Shown: positions 1 to 6,838, counted from the stretch's first letter. The stretch: DNA of 7,695 nt from an uncultured Eubacterium sp. (GCA_937894585.1 CALBGO010000056.1:1-7695); one strand, 5' to 3'. Translations and numbers: made by a program. The notes: generated by a model from the letters alone, not told the origin.

Positions 1-79
1 TGGGACATAATCCTGTTCGTTTACTTAGGACATTATCACATTCGGAGCAGAAAATCTTTCAGGCTTCCTAAATAAATTC
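1..79. other. Upstream non-coding region with a 17-nt direct repeat
   Basis: No reading frame or ribosome binding site is seen before the rib promoter. Positions 3-19 and 28-44 are imperfect direct repeats (13 of 17 identical) with a core of GGACAT(A/T)ATC then TTCG and a 25-bp period. Such short spaced repeats occur at the ends of some insertion sequences, particularly the IS21 family, but no transposase is present, so this is only a suggestion. Confidence 0.35.
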
Positions 80-108
80 TTGACAACTTCAAACCGGAGG
101 GATATAAT
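80..108 (+). promoter_or_regulatory. Promoter of the riboflavin operon
   Basis: TTGACA at 80-85 and TATAAT at 103-108 are both perfect matches to the housekeeping sigma factor consensus, with an optimal 17-nt spacer. Transcription should start around 114-116, about 12 nt before the FMN aptamer. Such a strong promoter suits a gene set controlled afterwards by riboswitch attenuation. Confidence 0.88.
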
Positions 109-126
109 GGTCTCGAAATTGAATAG

Positions 127-235
127 AATCTTCAGGGCAGGGTGAAATTCCCTACCGGTGGTACAGCCCACGAGTCGCAAGGCATGATTCGGTGAAACTC
201 CGAAGCCGACAGTACAGTCTGGATGAAAGAAGATT
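127..235 (+). promoter_or_regulatory. FMN riboswitch aptamer (RFN element)
   Basis: This is the conserved RFN element that binds flavin mononucleotide and controls riboflavin genes. The hallmark blocks are present in order: AGGGCAGGGTGAAATTCCC, the ACCGGTGGT and AGCCCACGAG segments, GATTCGGTGAAACTCCGA, then GCCGACAGT and the closing GGATGAAAGAAGAT. The basal P1 stem is AATCTTC (127-133) paired with GAAGATT (229-235). Local stems are also visible, for example GGG(T)GAAATTCCC and TTCGGTGAAACTCCGAA. It lies between a consensus promoter and a terminator just ahead of ribD, the standard arrangement. High FMN is expected to stabilise the aptamer and switch the operon off. Confidence 0.97.
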
Positions 236-243
236 ATGGAACG

Positions 244-272
244 CAGAAGGTATATAAAAAATATATTTTCTG
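244..272 (+). promoter_or_regulatory. Leader hairpin between aptamer and terminator
   Basis: Positions 244-255 pair with 261-272 (CAGAAGGTATAT with ATATATTTTCTG), giving 12 base pairs including two G-U wobbles around an AAAAA loop. It may act as a spacer or pause element in the expression platform; function is inferred from position only. Confidence 0.45.
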
Positions 273-286
273 TCTATTGCATATTG

Positions 287-318
287 CTCTGGCGTGTTTT
301 TACATTCCGGAGTTTTTT
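287..318 (+). terminator. Possible first (upstream) attenuator hairpin
   Basis: CTCTGG (287-292) pairs with CCGGAG (307-312), six base pairs with one wobble and a 14-nt loop, immediately followed by six T (313-318). The shape is that of a modest intrinsic terminator or pause site inside the riboswitch leader. It is weaker than the terminator at 381-413, and I cannot tell whether it functions. Confidence 0.35.
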
Positions 319-362
319 ATTGCTTTCTCTTTGTGAGATTACTTTTTTATTGTGAAAGCAAT
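319..362 (+). promoter_or_regulatory. Leader hairpin in the expression platform
   Basis: ATTGCTTTC (319-327) is perfectly complementary to GAAAGCAAT (354-362), a 9-bp stem with a 26-nt loop. It is directly followed by the palindrome CAGTGCACTG (363-372). The stem would bring the distant aptamer and terminator strands closer together. Confidence 0.45.
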
Positions 363-380
363 CAGTGCACTGTTTTACCC

Positions 381-413
381 GCCCTGAACGGTTTGTTCAG
401 GGCTTTTGTTTTT
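381..413 (+). terminator. Riboswitch-controlled intrinsic terminator
   Basis: GCCCTGAAC (381-389) and GTTCAGGGC (395-403) form a perfect 9-bp GC-rich stem with a 5-nt loop, followed by TTTTGTTTTT (404-413). It ends just ahead of the ribD ribosome binding site. The 5' arm can instead pair with the 5' strand of the aptamer (131-138), making the terminator and the antiterminator mutually exclusive. Confidence 0.92.
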
Positions 414-426
414 CGGAGGTAATAAA

Positions 427-1533
427 ATGAACGACAGCAAATATATGAAAATGGCTCTTCAGCTTGCCGAAAAGGGTTGCGGCCAAACTGCGCCAAACCC
501 TATGGCAGGCGCTGTCATTGTAAAAAACGGCAAAATAATCGGCTGCGGCTGGCACGAAAAATACGGAGGGCTTCATGCCGAAAGAAATGCCCTTGCTTCC
601 TGCAGCGAATCTCCCGAACATGCAGAAATGTATGTAACCCTTGAACCATGCAGTCACTGCGGAAAGCAGCCCCCGTGCGTTTCAGCCATTATCGAAGCGG
701 GAATAAGCCGCGTCATTATCGGCTGCGGCGATCCCAATCCTCTCGTAAACGGAAAAGGCATCCGAACCCTACGGGAACACGGCATTTCTGTAACCGAACA
801 TATTTTAGAATCCGAATGCATCCGCTTAAACGAAGTATTCTTTCACTACATTTCAACGGGTCGCCCTTTTGTAATTATGAAATACGCTATGACAATGGAC
901 GGAAAAATCGCCGCCCATACAGGATTATCAAAATGGATTACCGGAGAAAGGGCAAGAAAGTATGTGGCACTGCAAAGGCATCGCTATACCGCTGTTATGA
1001 CCGGTATCGGAACGGTTCTCCGCGACAACCCTATGCTGAACAGCCGCATAGAAAATGCAGTAAACCCTGTCCGGATTATCTGCGATACCCGCCTGCGCAC
1101 TCCCCTTTCCGCAAATGTCGTCTGCACCGCACGGGAAATTCCTACAATTCTCGCCACCTGCTGCAAAGATCCGAAGCGCCGTTCTTACTACGAAAAGCAG
1201 GGCTGCCGGATTTTATCCTGCGCTGAAAAAGAGGGTCGTGTGGATTTGATTGATCTTACGGAAAAACTGGGGCAAATGAAAATTGACAGTATCTTAATGG
1301 AGGGCGGCGGCAGCTTAAACTGGTCGGCTCTGCAAAGCGGAATTGTTCAAAAAGTACAGGCATATATTGCGCCTAAACTCTTCGGCGGGGAAACTGCAAA
1401 AACGGCTGTAGAGGGAACAGGAGTTGATTTTCCCGACGAAGCTTTTCAGCTGCAGAACAGCCGTTTCATTTCTTTGGGTGAAGATTTTATGATAGAAAGT
1501 GAGGTAAAACAGAATGTTTACGGGAATCATTGA
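427..1533 (+). CDS. ribD: Bifunctional riboflavin biosynthesis protein RibD (deaminase/reductase)
   Basis: The 368-residue cytosolic enzyme deaminates the pyrimidine product of GTP cyclohydrolase II and then reduces its ribosyl group with NADPH, the second and third steps of the GTP branch. The N-terminal deaminase domain (about 1-145) shows the zinc site HAE (H50, E52) and PCSHCGKQPPC (C75, C84), spaced as in the family. The reductase domain (about 147-368) shows MTMDGK (155-160), GIGTVLRDNPMLNSR (193-207) and MEGGGS (291-296). The start is ATG 427 with GGAGGT at 415-420; an in-frame TTG at 406 lies in the terminator T-tract and has no binding site. The conserved NPMVGAVIV block has A for V here. 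The end overlaps ribE by 20 nt, implying translational coupling. Regulation is by the upstream FMN riboswitch. Confidence 0.97.
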   Translation: MNDSKYMKMALQLAEKGCGQTAPNPMAGAVIVKNGKIIGCGWHEKYGGLHAERNALASCSESPEHAEMYVTLEPCSHCGKQPPCVSAIIEAGISRVIIGCGDPNPLVNGKGIRTLREHGISVTEHILESECIRLNEVFFHYISTGRPFVIMKYAMTMDGKIAAHTGLSKWITGERARKYVALQRHRYTAVMTGIGTVLRDNPMLNSRIENAVNPVRIICDTRLRTPLSANVVCTAREIPTILATCCKDPKRRSYYEKQGCRILSCAEKEGRVDLIDLTEKLGQMKIDSILMEGGGSLNWSALQSGIVQKVQAYIAPKLFGGETAKTAVEGTGVDFPDEAFQLQNSRFISLGEDFMIESEVKQNVYGNH

Positions 1534-2158
1534 AGAAATCGGTACAATCAGAAGTATCAGGCAAGGAAGCAGCTCCGCCTCAATTACGATTGAAGCAAAA
1601 AAAATTCTTCGCGATACAAAGGTTGGTGACAGCATTGCGGTAAACGGCATTTGTTTAACAGTCACAGAAACGCACAATGGTATGTTTACGGCAGATATTA
1701 TGTCCGAAACCTTAAAACGCTCTTCCTTGGGAAGAGTTTCCGCAGGAAGCCGTGTAAACTTGGAAAGAGCTATGGCAGCAGACGGGCGTTTCGGAGGTCA
1801 TATGGTAACCGGTCATGCAGACGGTATCGGAAAAATCATACGCATACGAAGAGATGATATCGCGATTTGGTTTACGATACAGACAAAACCCGACATTATG
1901 CACTGTATTGTGGAAAAAGGCTCCATTGCCATCGACGGTATCAGCCTGACAGTAGCTGAAACAAATGACGATAACTTCTCGGTATCTGTCATTCCCCATA
2001 CGCTGAAACACACAACTCTAAAGGAGAAACAGACAGGCAGTCTTGTCAATTTGGAAAGCGACATCGTCGGAAAATATACAGCAAATCTTCTTTCGTCTGT
2101 CTTTCGACAGCCTCAATGCCGAATTACAAAAGACTTTTTACAGCAGTATGCATTTTAG
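1514..2158 (+). CDS. ribE: Riboflavin synthase, alpha chain
   Basis: This catalyses the last step, dismutation of two 6,7-dimethyl-8-ribityllumazine molecules to riboflavin and the pyrimidine precursor. The 214-residue length is typical. It begins with the family signature MFTGIIEEIG and consists of two lumazine-binding barrels, about 1-96 and 97-195. Each carries the repeated motif: VNGICLTV (43-50) and IDGISLTV (140-147). GGHMVTGHADG (94-104) opens the second barrel, where most family members have V for the A. The last ~20 residues are a variable tail. The start ATG 1514 lies inside the 3' end of ribD, with GTGAGG at 1499-1504. The symbol ribE follows the Escherichia convention; this gene is often called ribB in Bacillus. 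Confidence 0.97.
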   Translation: MFTGIIEEIGTIRSIRQGSSSASITIEAKKILRDTKVGDSIAVNGICLTVTETHNGMFTADIMSETLKRSSLGRVSAGSRVNLERAMAADGRFGGHMVTGHADGIGKIIRIRRDDIAIWFTIQTKPDIMHCIVEKGSIAIDGISLTVAETNDDNFSVSVIPHTLKHTTLKEKQTGSLVNLESDIVGKYTANLLSSVFRQPQCRITKDFLQQYAF

Positions 2159-2169
2159 GAGGATTCAAT

Positions 2170-3369
2170 ATGACAACATTTCATTCTATTGAAAAAGCCC
2201 TTTCGGATTTGAAAAAGGGAAAAATAATTCTGGTGACAGATGACCCCGAGCGAGAAAATGAAGGAGATCTGATATGCGCTGCCGAATTTGCCACAACGGA
2301 AAACATAAATTTTATGGCAACTTACGGGAAAGGGCTGATCTGTATGCCTATGAGCGAAGAATACATAACCAGACTGAAGCTGCCTCAAATGGTTTCTCAA
2401 AATACAGATAATCACGAAACAGCCTTTACAGTCTCCATCGACCACAACACCGTTTCCACCGGTATTTCCGCCGGCGAACGATCCGTTACCGCCATAGCCT
2501 GCACAAAAGAAGATGCGAAGCCGGAAGACTTCAGAAGACCCGGACATATGTTTCCCCTGCTGGCAAGAAAAAACGGCGTACTGGAGCGAAACGGCCACAC
2601 AGAAGCCACAGTGGACCTGTGCCGTCTGGCAGGTCTGAAGTCCTGCGGACTGTGCTGCGAAGTCATGGCTGAAAACGGCACGATGATGCGTTCTTCAGAG
2701 CTTTCGAAACTTGCAGAGAAATTCGGATTAACATTTATTACAATCCGCGATCTTCAGAATTACCGCAAGTGCCGCGAAAAGCTGGTCGACCGAGTCGCTA
2801 CGGTAAAAATGCCCACAAAATACGGAGAATTTACTGCCTGCGGTTTCGTAAACAGATTAAACGGGGAACACCATATTGCGCTGATAAAAGGTGATATCGG
2901 AGATGGAAAAGATGTCCTGTGCCGCGTCCATTCCGAATGTCTGACCGGCGATACGTTCGGCTCTCTTCGCTGTGACTGCGGACAGCAGCTTGCCGCAGCC
3001 CTTACCCGCATCGAGCAGGAAGGACGGGGTGTTTTGCTCTATATGCGGCAGGAGGGCCGCGGAATCGGTCTGATTAATAAAATGAAGGCCTATGAGCTTC
3101 AGGAAAAAGGTTTGGATACGCTGGAAGCCAACCTTACGCTCGGCTTTGCCGGAGACGAAAGAGAATATTACATCGGCGCACAGATTCTGCGGGATCTGGG
3201 AATTTCCGACATCCGTCTTTTGACAAACAATCCCGACAAAATCTATCAGCTGAAAGACTTCGGTCTGAAAATCAGTCAGAGGATTCCTCTGCAAATGGAG
3301 GCGACTGTTCACGACCGCTTTTATCTTAAAACAAAGCAGGTGCGCATGGGTCACATTTTAAATTACTGA
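2170..3369 (+). CDS. ribBA: Bifunctional DHBP synthase / GTP cyclohydrolase II
   Basis: This 399-residue fusion supplies both committed precursors of riboflavin. The N-terminal half (about 1-200) converts ribulose 5-phosphate to 3,4-dihydroxy-2-butanone 4-phosphate and has DDPERENEGDL (24-34), RPGHMFPL (123-130) and GHTEATVDL (142-150). The C-terminal half (about 205-399) opens GTP and has the zinc motif with C257, C268 and C270 (SECLTGDTFGSLRCDC), RQEGRGIGL (293-301) and LTNNPDK (351-357). Both halves look catalytically intact. Start ATG 2170 is chosen because AGGAGG (2157-2162), overlapping the ribE stop, sits 7 nt upstream; an in-frame ATG at 2116 lies inside ribE and adds 18 residues not expected in the family. 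The C-terminal GHILNY plus stop is encoded a second time about 50 nt downstream. Confidence 0.97.
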   Translation: MTTFHSIEKALSDLKKGKIILVTDDPERENEGDLICAAEFATTENINFMATYGKGLICMPMSEEYITRLKLPQMVSQNTDNHETAFTVSIDHNTVSTGISAGERSVTAIACTKEDAKPEDFRRPGHMFPLLARKNGVLERNGHTEATVDLCRLAGLKSCGLCCEVMAENGTMMRSSELSKLAEKFGLTFITIRDLQNYRKCREKLVDRVATVKMPTKYGEFTACGFVNRLNGEHHIALIKGDIGDGKDVLCRVHSECLTGDTFGSLRCDCGQQLAAALTRIEQEGRGVLLYMRQEGRGIGLINKMKAYELQEKGLDTLEANLTLGFAGDEREYYIGAQILRDLGISDIRLLTNNPDKIYQLKDFGLKISQRIPLQMEATVHDRFYLKTKQVRMGHILNY

Positions 3370-3436
3370 AAAATATATCTTATATTGCCGAATCAACGGG
3401 ACATATCTTAAATTACTGAATCATAGGAAAGGAAAA
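3370..3436 (+). repeat. Second copy of the ribBA 3' end in the ribBA-ribH gap
   Basis: Positions 3349-3369 (end of ribBA) and 3399-3419 are 18 of 21 identical. Both encode G-H-I-L-N-Y-stop in their own frame, and all three mismatches fall at third codon positions (GGT/GGA, CAC/CAT, ATT/ATC). The copies are 50 bp apart, so the second is out of frame with ribBA and is not translated as its continuation. The identical core TTAAATTACTGAA spans 13 nt. This is likely a remnant of a related ribBA end left by recombination or duplication. Confidence 0.6.
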
Positions 3437-3484
3437 GCGCAGTGCATCAGCGTTAACAGCTTCGATCCATAAACCGCACTGTGC
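3437..3484 (+). promoter_or_regulatory. Stem-loop just before the ribH ribosome binding site
   Basis: GCGCAGTGC (3437-3445) pairs with GCACTGTGC (3476-3484), nine base pairs with one G-U wobble and a 30-nt loop. It ends one base ahead of the AGGA (3485-3488) that serves ribH. It could shape ribH translation or mark an RNA processing site; the function is inferred only from position. No separate ribH promoter is evident in the gap. Confidence 0.45.
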
Positions 3485-3496
3485 AGGATTGCAAAT

Positions 3497-3970
3497 ATGA
3501 AAACTTTAGAAGGTAAATTAATCTCAAATGACTTAAAAATCGGCATCGTTGCCGCAAGATTCAATGAATTTATTACATATAAACTGCTGAAGGGTGCAGA
3601 AGACGGTCTGCTCCGTCATAATGTCAAGGAAGAAAACATCTGCGTCGCATGGGTTCCGGGCGCTTTTGAAATCCCGCTGGCCGCATCTAAAATGGCGCAA
3701 AGCGGTCGATATGACGCCGTCATTTGTCTCGGCGCAGTCATTCGCGGCGCAACAAGCCACTATGATTATGTCTGTAATGAAGTTTCCAAAGGTATTGCGG
3801 CAATATCTCTGGAAAGCGGCATACCTGTTCTCTTCGGCGTTCTCACAACAGAGAATATAGAACAGGCCATTGAACGCGCCGGAACAAAAGCCGGAAACAA
3901 AGGTTTTGATTGTGCGCTCAATGCTATTGAAATGGCAAATCTTATCAAAGAAATAGAGAAAAAAAAGTAG
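3497..3970 (+). CDS. ribH: 6,7-dimethyl-8-ribityllumazine synthase
   Basis: This penultimate enzyme condenses the pyrimidine from RibD (after dephosphorylation) with the butanone phosphate from RibBA. It usually assembles as a pentamer or 60-mer capsid, around riboflavin synthase in bacilli. The 157-residue length is typical. Visible motifs are RFNEF (21-25), with the conserved aromatic F22; PGAFEIP (54-60); GAVIRGATSHYDYV (79-92) with catalytic H88; and GVLTTENIEQAIERAGTKAG (114-133) with R127, which binds the phosphate in known structures. ATG 3497 has AGGA at 3485-3488 with 8-nt spacing. It is the last gene of the operon, 127 nt after ribBA, a larger gap than between the other rib genes. 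Confidence 0.97.
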   Translation: MKTLEGKLISNDLKIGIVAARFNEFITYKLLKGAEDGLLRHNVKEENICVAWVPGAFEIPLAASKMAQSGRYDAVICLGAVIRGATSHYDYVCNEVSKGIAAISLESGIPVLFGVLTTENIEQAIERAGTKAGNKGFDCALNAIEMANLIKEIEKKK

Positions 3971-3992
3971 GAAATCTGCGAAAATAACCATC

Positions 3993-4014
3993 TTCGTATG
4001 AAATACGGATTTTT
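3993..4014 (+). terminator. Weak terminator-like hairpin after ribH
   Basis: TTCGTAT (3993-3999) pairs with ATACGGA (4003-4009) around a GAA loop with one G-U wobble, followed by five T (4010-4014). It starts 22 nt after the ribH stop. The stem is AT-rich, so it may only be a partial terminator ahead of the stronger one at 4095-4136. Confidence 0.45.
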
Positions 4015-4094
4015 GATTACAAAATCAAGGGGCTGCTGTCAAACAGATGAGCAATCTATAATCAGCACCTCCAAAATGACTCCGATACGGCGAC

Positions 4095-4136
4095 AAAAAG
4101 CGGCACAGGTCATATACTGCACCTGCGCCGCTTTTT
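4095..4136. terminator. Strong bidirectional terminator between convergent operons
   Basis: AAAAAGCGGC (4095-4104) pairs perfectly with GCCGCTTTTT (4127-4136). After one mismatch, the stem continues with CAGGT (4106-4110) and ACCTG (4121-4125) around a 10-nt loop. The A5/T5 flanks supply a T-tract on both strands, so it can stop the rib operon from the left and the transporter-peptidase operon from the right. Confidence 0.85.
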
Positions 4137-4154
4137 ATCTCAACTGATGTATTC

Positions 4155-4184
4155 GTATGATCGGATATATTCTCCGATATATAC
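4155..4184 (-). other. Stem-loop downstream of the peptidase gene
   Basis: GTAT(G)ATCGGA (4155-4165) pairs with TCCGAT(A)TATAC (4173-4184) around a 7-nt loop, with one bulge. On the - strand it lies about 40 nt past the peptidase stop. No T-tract follows, so it may protect the transcript end rather than terminate it. Nothing else is recognised in the 3971-4222 gap. Confidence 0.4.
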
Positions 4185-4222
4185 TTTAATATGTGTACCG
4201 TTTTCTGATACAAATACGCCCA

Positions 4223-5194
4223 TTATTCAAAATCCGAAGCCGCCTTCAGATTATAAGCAGGCTCAGCCTGCTTCACCGCTCTGACAATGGCTTTTTCAAT
4301 CTGTTCGGCTGCAAGCACCGCCAAAGCATCAAAATTCACTTCCACTTCTCCCGATGCCATAACAAAGATGGTATCGCCGTCAGCAGTGGAGTGTACCGGG
4401 CGGATTGCTCTCGCATAGCCGTCGTGAGCTATGGAAGCCAGCTTGGTACACTGGGCTTTGGTCAGTTTTCCGTTGGTAAGAATACAGCTTATAGTCGTAT
4501 TTCCCTTAAAAATATCAAACTCCCTGGCAATATCCTCTTTTATGATTTCAGAGGTAGACATCAGGCAGCTTCCGTCTTCGGAAAGAATACCGGCAATCTG
4601 TTTCCCGTTTTCGTCAAAGATATCGCCCAGCGCATTGACTGCGGAAACCGCTCCGATCTGCAAAGCTCCGATCTGCACAGCGCTGCTGCCCTGCCCGCTT
4701 TTCATCATTCTCTCGGGTCCCCGATATTTTCCCACAGAGGCTCCGGTTCCCGCACCGTGATTTCCTTCCTCGAATATGCCCCTGTACGCATTTTCGCAGG
4801 CAGCCTTTCCCATAGCCTTGTCAGGTCTTACCTTGCTGTCCCCCACAACCAGATCAAAAAGTGAAGCACCGCAGACGATAGGAACAAGCCCTACGCCCAC
4901 ATCAAATCCAACGCCTTTTTCCTCCAGATAATCCATCACGCCGCAGCCTGCTTCAAGACCGTAAGCGCTGCCGCCGGAAAGCACCACTGCATTGATAGCC
5001 TGTACCATATTTTCCGGTTTCAGAAGATCCGTTTCTCTGGTGGCAGGACCGCCGCCGCGAACATCTACTCCCGCAGCTGCTCCCTGTTCACTGATAATCA
5101 CCGTTACGCCGGTTGCCGCCTCCGTATTTTCAACAGAACCGATTTCAAATCCTCCGATATCTGTAATCTGAATTTCTTTCAGAATATCATTCAT
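4223..5194 (-). CDS. P1 family (S58, DmpA/NylC-like) self-processing peptidase
   Basis: This 323-residue protein belongs to the DmpA/BapA/NylC-type P1 peptidases. These are N-terminal-nucleophile hydrolases that cleave themselves into two chains and act as aminopeptidases, beta-peptidases or amidases. Signature blocks are GGGPATRETDLL (47-58), VVLSGGSAYGLEA (70-82), VPIVCGASLFDL (104-115), GAGTGASVGK (147-156) and GNTTI (231-235). The likely autocleavage site is N232/T233, with T233 as nucleophile; NylC also uses threonine, DmpA serine. No signal peptide is seen, so it is probably cytoplasmic. ATG 5194 has AGGAGA (5201-5206), which overlaps the stop codon of the transporter gene, so the two are surely co-transcribed and probably coupled. 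Likely role: hydrolysis of imported peptides or amides; the exact substrate cannot be read. Confidence 0.92.
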   Translation of the reverse strand: MNDILKEIQITDIGGFEIGSVENTEAATGVTVIISEQGAAAGVDVRGGGPATRETDLLKPENMVQAINAVVLSGGSAYGLEAGCGVMDYLEEKGVGFDVGVGLVPIVCGASLFDLVVGDSKVRPDKAMGKAACENAYRGIFEEGNHGAGTGASVGKYRGPERMMKSGQGSSAVQIGALQIGAVSAVNALGDIFDENGKQIAGILSEDGSCLMSTSEIIKEDIAREFDIFKGNTTISCILTNGKLTKAQCTKLASIAHDGYARAIRPVHSTADGDTIFVMASGEVEVNFDALAVLAAEQIEKAIVRAVKQAEPAYNLKAASDFE

Positions 5195-5204
5195 ATCTAT
5201 TCTC

Positions 5205-6812
5205 CTATCCCAGCGCCTGAACCGCCGTAATAATTGCGATAACTACGCCAACCACTGCTTCTCCTCCCAGAAGACCGGAAGCGATAATCTGTCCTTTGGA
5301 GTCCTTTTCAAAGTTCGGTAAGAACCGATCAATTATAAAGCGGAGCGCGCCGCCGATAAAAGCTGTTGCCGACATATAAAACGGCAGATATACGCCCAGT
5401 CCCAGCGTCATAACAGGGAAATTAACGCAGTAAAGTACCACTGCTGCTGCAAGCCCCGCAAAGAAGAACGGCAGATTGGAAATACCACCTACCATAGCGG
5501 CAACCGTATTTGCCTGAGCCGCAGTAAACATCTCACCGTCTGTAAAGGCTGCCGGACCGTAAGCTTTTACCATAGCAACCAGCACAAAGACTGACACTAC
5601 GGCGCCGATCACGCCGCCTACAGCTTCAGCAATCCACTGCGCTTTCGCATCAGTTTTAAGCATATGTCCTTCTTTGAAATCGTTCATCACATCGCCCACA
5701 AGACCGCATGCCACCGCAACAACGGCTGCGATAAAGAAGCCCTCTGTCTCTCCGATGGAAGTCACCGCCTTTGCGGCAATCAGCACAATGATACCGAAAA
5801 TTTCCATCGGATTGATACCTGACTGACCTACACACTGAGCAGACATAGCAGTTGCCAGCCAGACACCCAAAATTGTTATAATAGAAGCTGCTGCACCCAT
5901 ATTGCATACAAAAGTGAATACCGCAGCCAGTAAAATCATTGCAAAAGGCGCCCATCTCATAGGAACGATGGAATCTCCGGCACTATCCCTGCTGAACATT
6001 CCGCCGAATATTTCCTTCGCTTTCGGCAGAATTCCTTTTAAGAGAATGCCTACACCGGTACCGACCATCAGGCCGATTCCCAGAGACTGCTTTACACTGG
6101 CAGCCTGCGCCGCATCCCAGATACCGAAAGTCTGACCACCGATCAGGATGCCTAAATCACCGATCAGCGCACCCAGAAACCACACGCCGATGGCAACCGG
6201 TCCGATAATATATCCGATAGAAACCAGCATCGGAGAAAGCCAAATGCCGCCGGCAGATCCGTAACTGAGCATTTTCTGACTCATCAGCGTCGCCGGAATT
6301 TTTCCGAACCAGTCCCGAATAACTGTAAAAACTGCAGCTGCGCCCATAGATGCAAAGAGAGTTCCGGCTTTCTTTCCGCCTTCGTCCCCCACCTGCAAGG
6401 TTTCTGCCGCAGCCTGTCCCATTGCATAAGGTAAGTCTTTGGTTTCAACAAAATACTTTCTGATCAGGGCTGTAAAAATCAGTCCAAGAAAAACACCGCC
6501 CAGGGCAATTGCCATCAGCTGACCGGTGCTGACCTCCGCCTCCGGATTCAGAATCCAGATACCCGGTATCGTAAAAGCAAGTCCCCCTGCTACCATCGCG
6601 CCGGCAGACATTGCCGTATGAGTTACATTGATCTCGTTGAGATTAGTGCTTCCCAGCGCTTTCAGCGCCAACATAGAAAATAACGCCACGAACATAATAG
6701 GCCATGGCAGCGAGCTCAGTTTCAGCGCAATATACATGGAACTGCAGGTGATTACCACAGAACCGATTACGCCGATCACCATGCCGCGAATCGTAAGCTG
6801 TTTACCGTTCAT
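5205..6812 (-). CDS. OPT family oligopeptide transporter
   Basis: This 535-residue integral membrane protein is hydrophobic throughout, with roughly 14-16 predicted membrane segments and short charged loops. It resembles the prokaryotic branch of the OPT superfamily, proton-coupled importers of oligopeptides or metal-chelate complexes. Typical blocks are LPYAMGQAAAETL (127-139), the conserved cytoplasmic loop GLVGDVMNDFKEGHML (370-385), GVYLPFYMS (473-481) and the C-terminal GQIIASGLLGGEAVVGV (507-523). ATG 6812 is supported by AGGAGAG at 6817-6823. The peptidase gene follows after 10 nt, pointing to a joint uptake-and-hydrolysis unit. Peptide specificity is inference; some OPT members carry metal-nicotianamine-like complexes instead. 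Confidence 0.92.
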   Translation of the reverse strand: MNGKQLTIRGMVIGVIGSVVITCSSMYIALKLSSLPWPIMFVALFSMLALKALGSTNLNEINVTHTAMSAGAMVAGGLAFTIPGIWILNPEAEVSTGQLMAIALGGVFLGLIFTALIRKYFVETKDLPYAMGQAAAETLQVGDEGGKKAGTLFASMGAAAVFTVIRDWFGKIPATLMSQKMLSYGSAGGIWLSPMLVSIGYIIGPVAIGVWFLGALIGDLGILIGGQTFGIWDAAQAASVKQSLGIGLMVGTGVGILLKGILPKAKEIFGGMFSRDSAGDSIVPMRWAPFAMILLAAVFTFVCNMGAAASIITILGVWLATAMSAQCVGQSGINPMEIFGIIVLIAAKAVTSIGETEGFFIAAVVAVACGLVGDVMNDFKEGHMLKTDAKAQWIAEAVGGVIGAVVSVFVLVAMVKAYGPAAFTDGEMFTAAQANTVAAMVGGISNLPFFFAGLAAAVVLYCVNFPVMTLGLGVYLPFYMSATAFIGGALRFIIDRFLPNFEKDSKGQIIASGLLGGEAVVGVVIAIITAVQALG

Positions 6813-6838
6813 TTTTCTCTCCTATTCAATTTTAAATT

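Noticed and set aside
406..426. Upstream in-frame TTG start for ribD
   Set aside because: It lies in the T-tract of the terminator and has no ribosome binding site; ATG 427 has GGAGGT at the right distance and gives the family's usual N-terminus.
648..1226. 192-codon + strand frame inside ribD
   Set aside because: It overlaps the well-supported RibD in another frame and has an Arg-rich, low-complexity composition typical of a shadow frame.
2116..2169. Upstream in-frame ATG for ribBA adding 18 residues
   Set aside because: It lies inside ribE, has no ribosome binding site, and the added residues are not expected in the family; AGGAGG precedes ATG 2170.
4193..4864. 223-codon + strand frame opposite the peptidase gene
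   Set aside because: It is antisense to a clear P1 peptidase, has no recognisable domain and no ribosome binding site.
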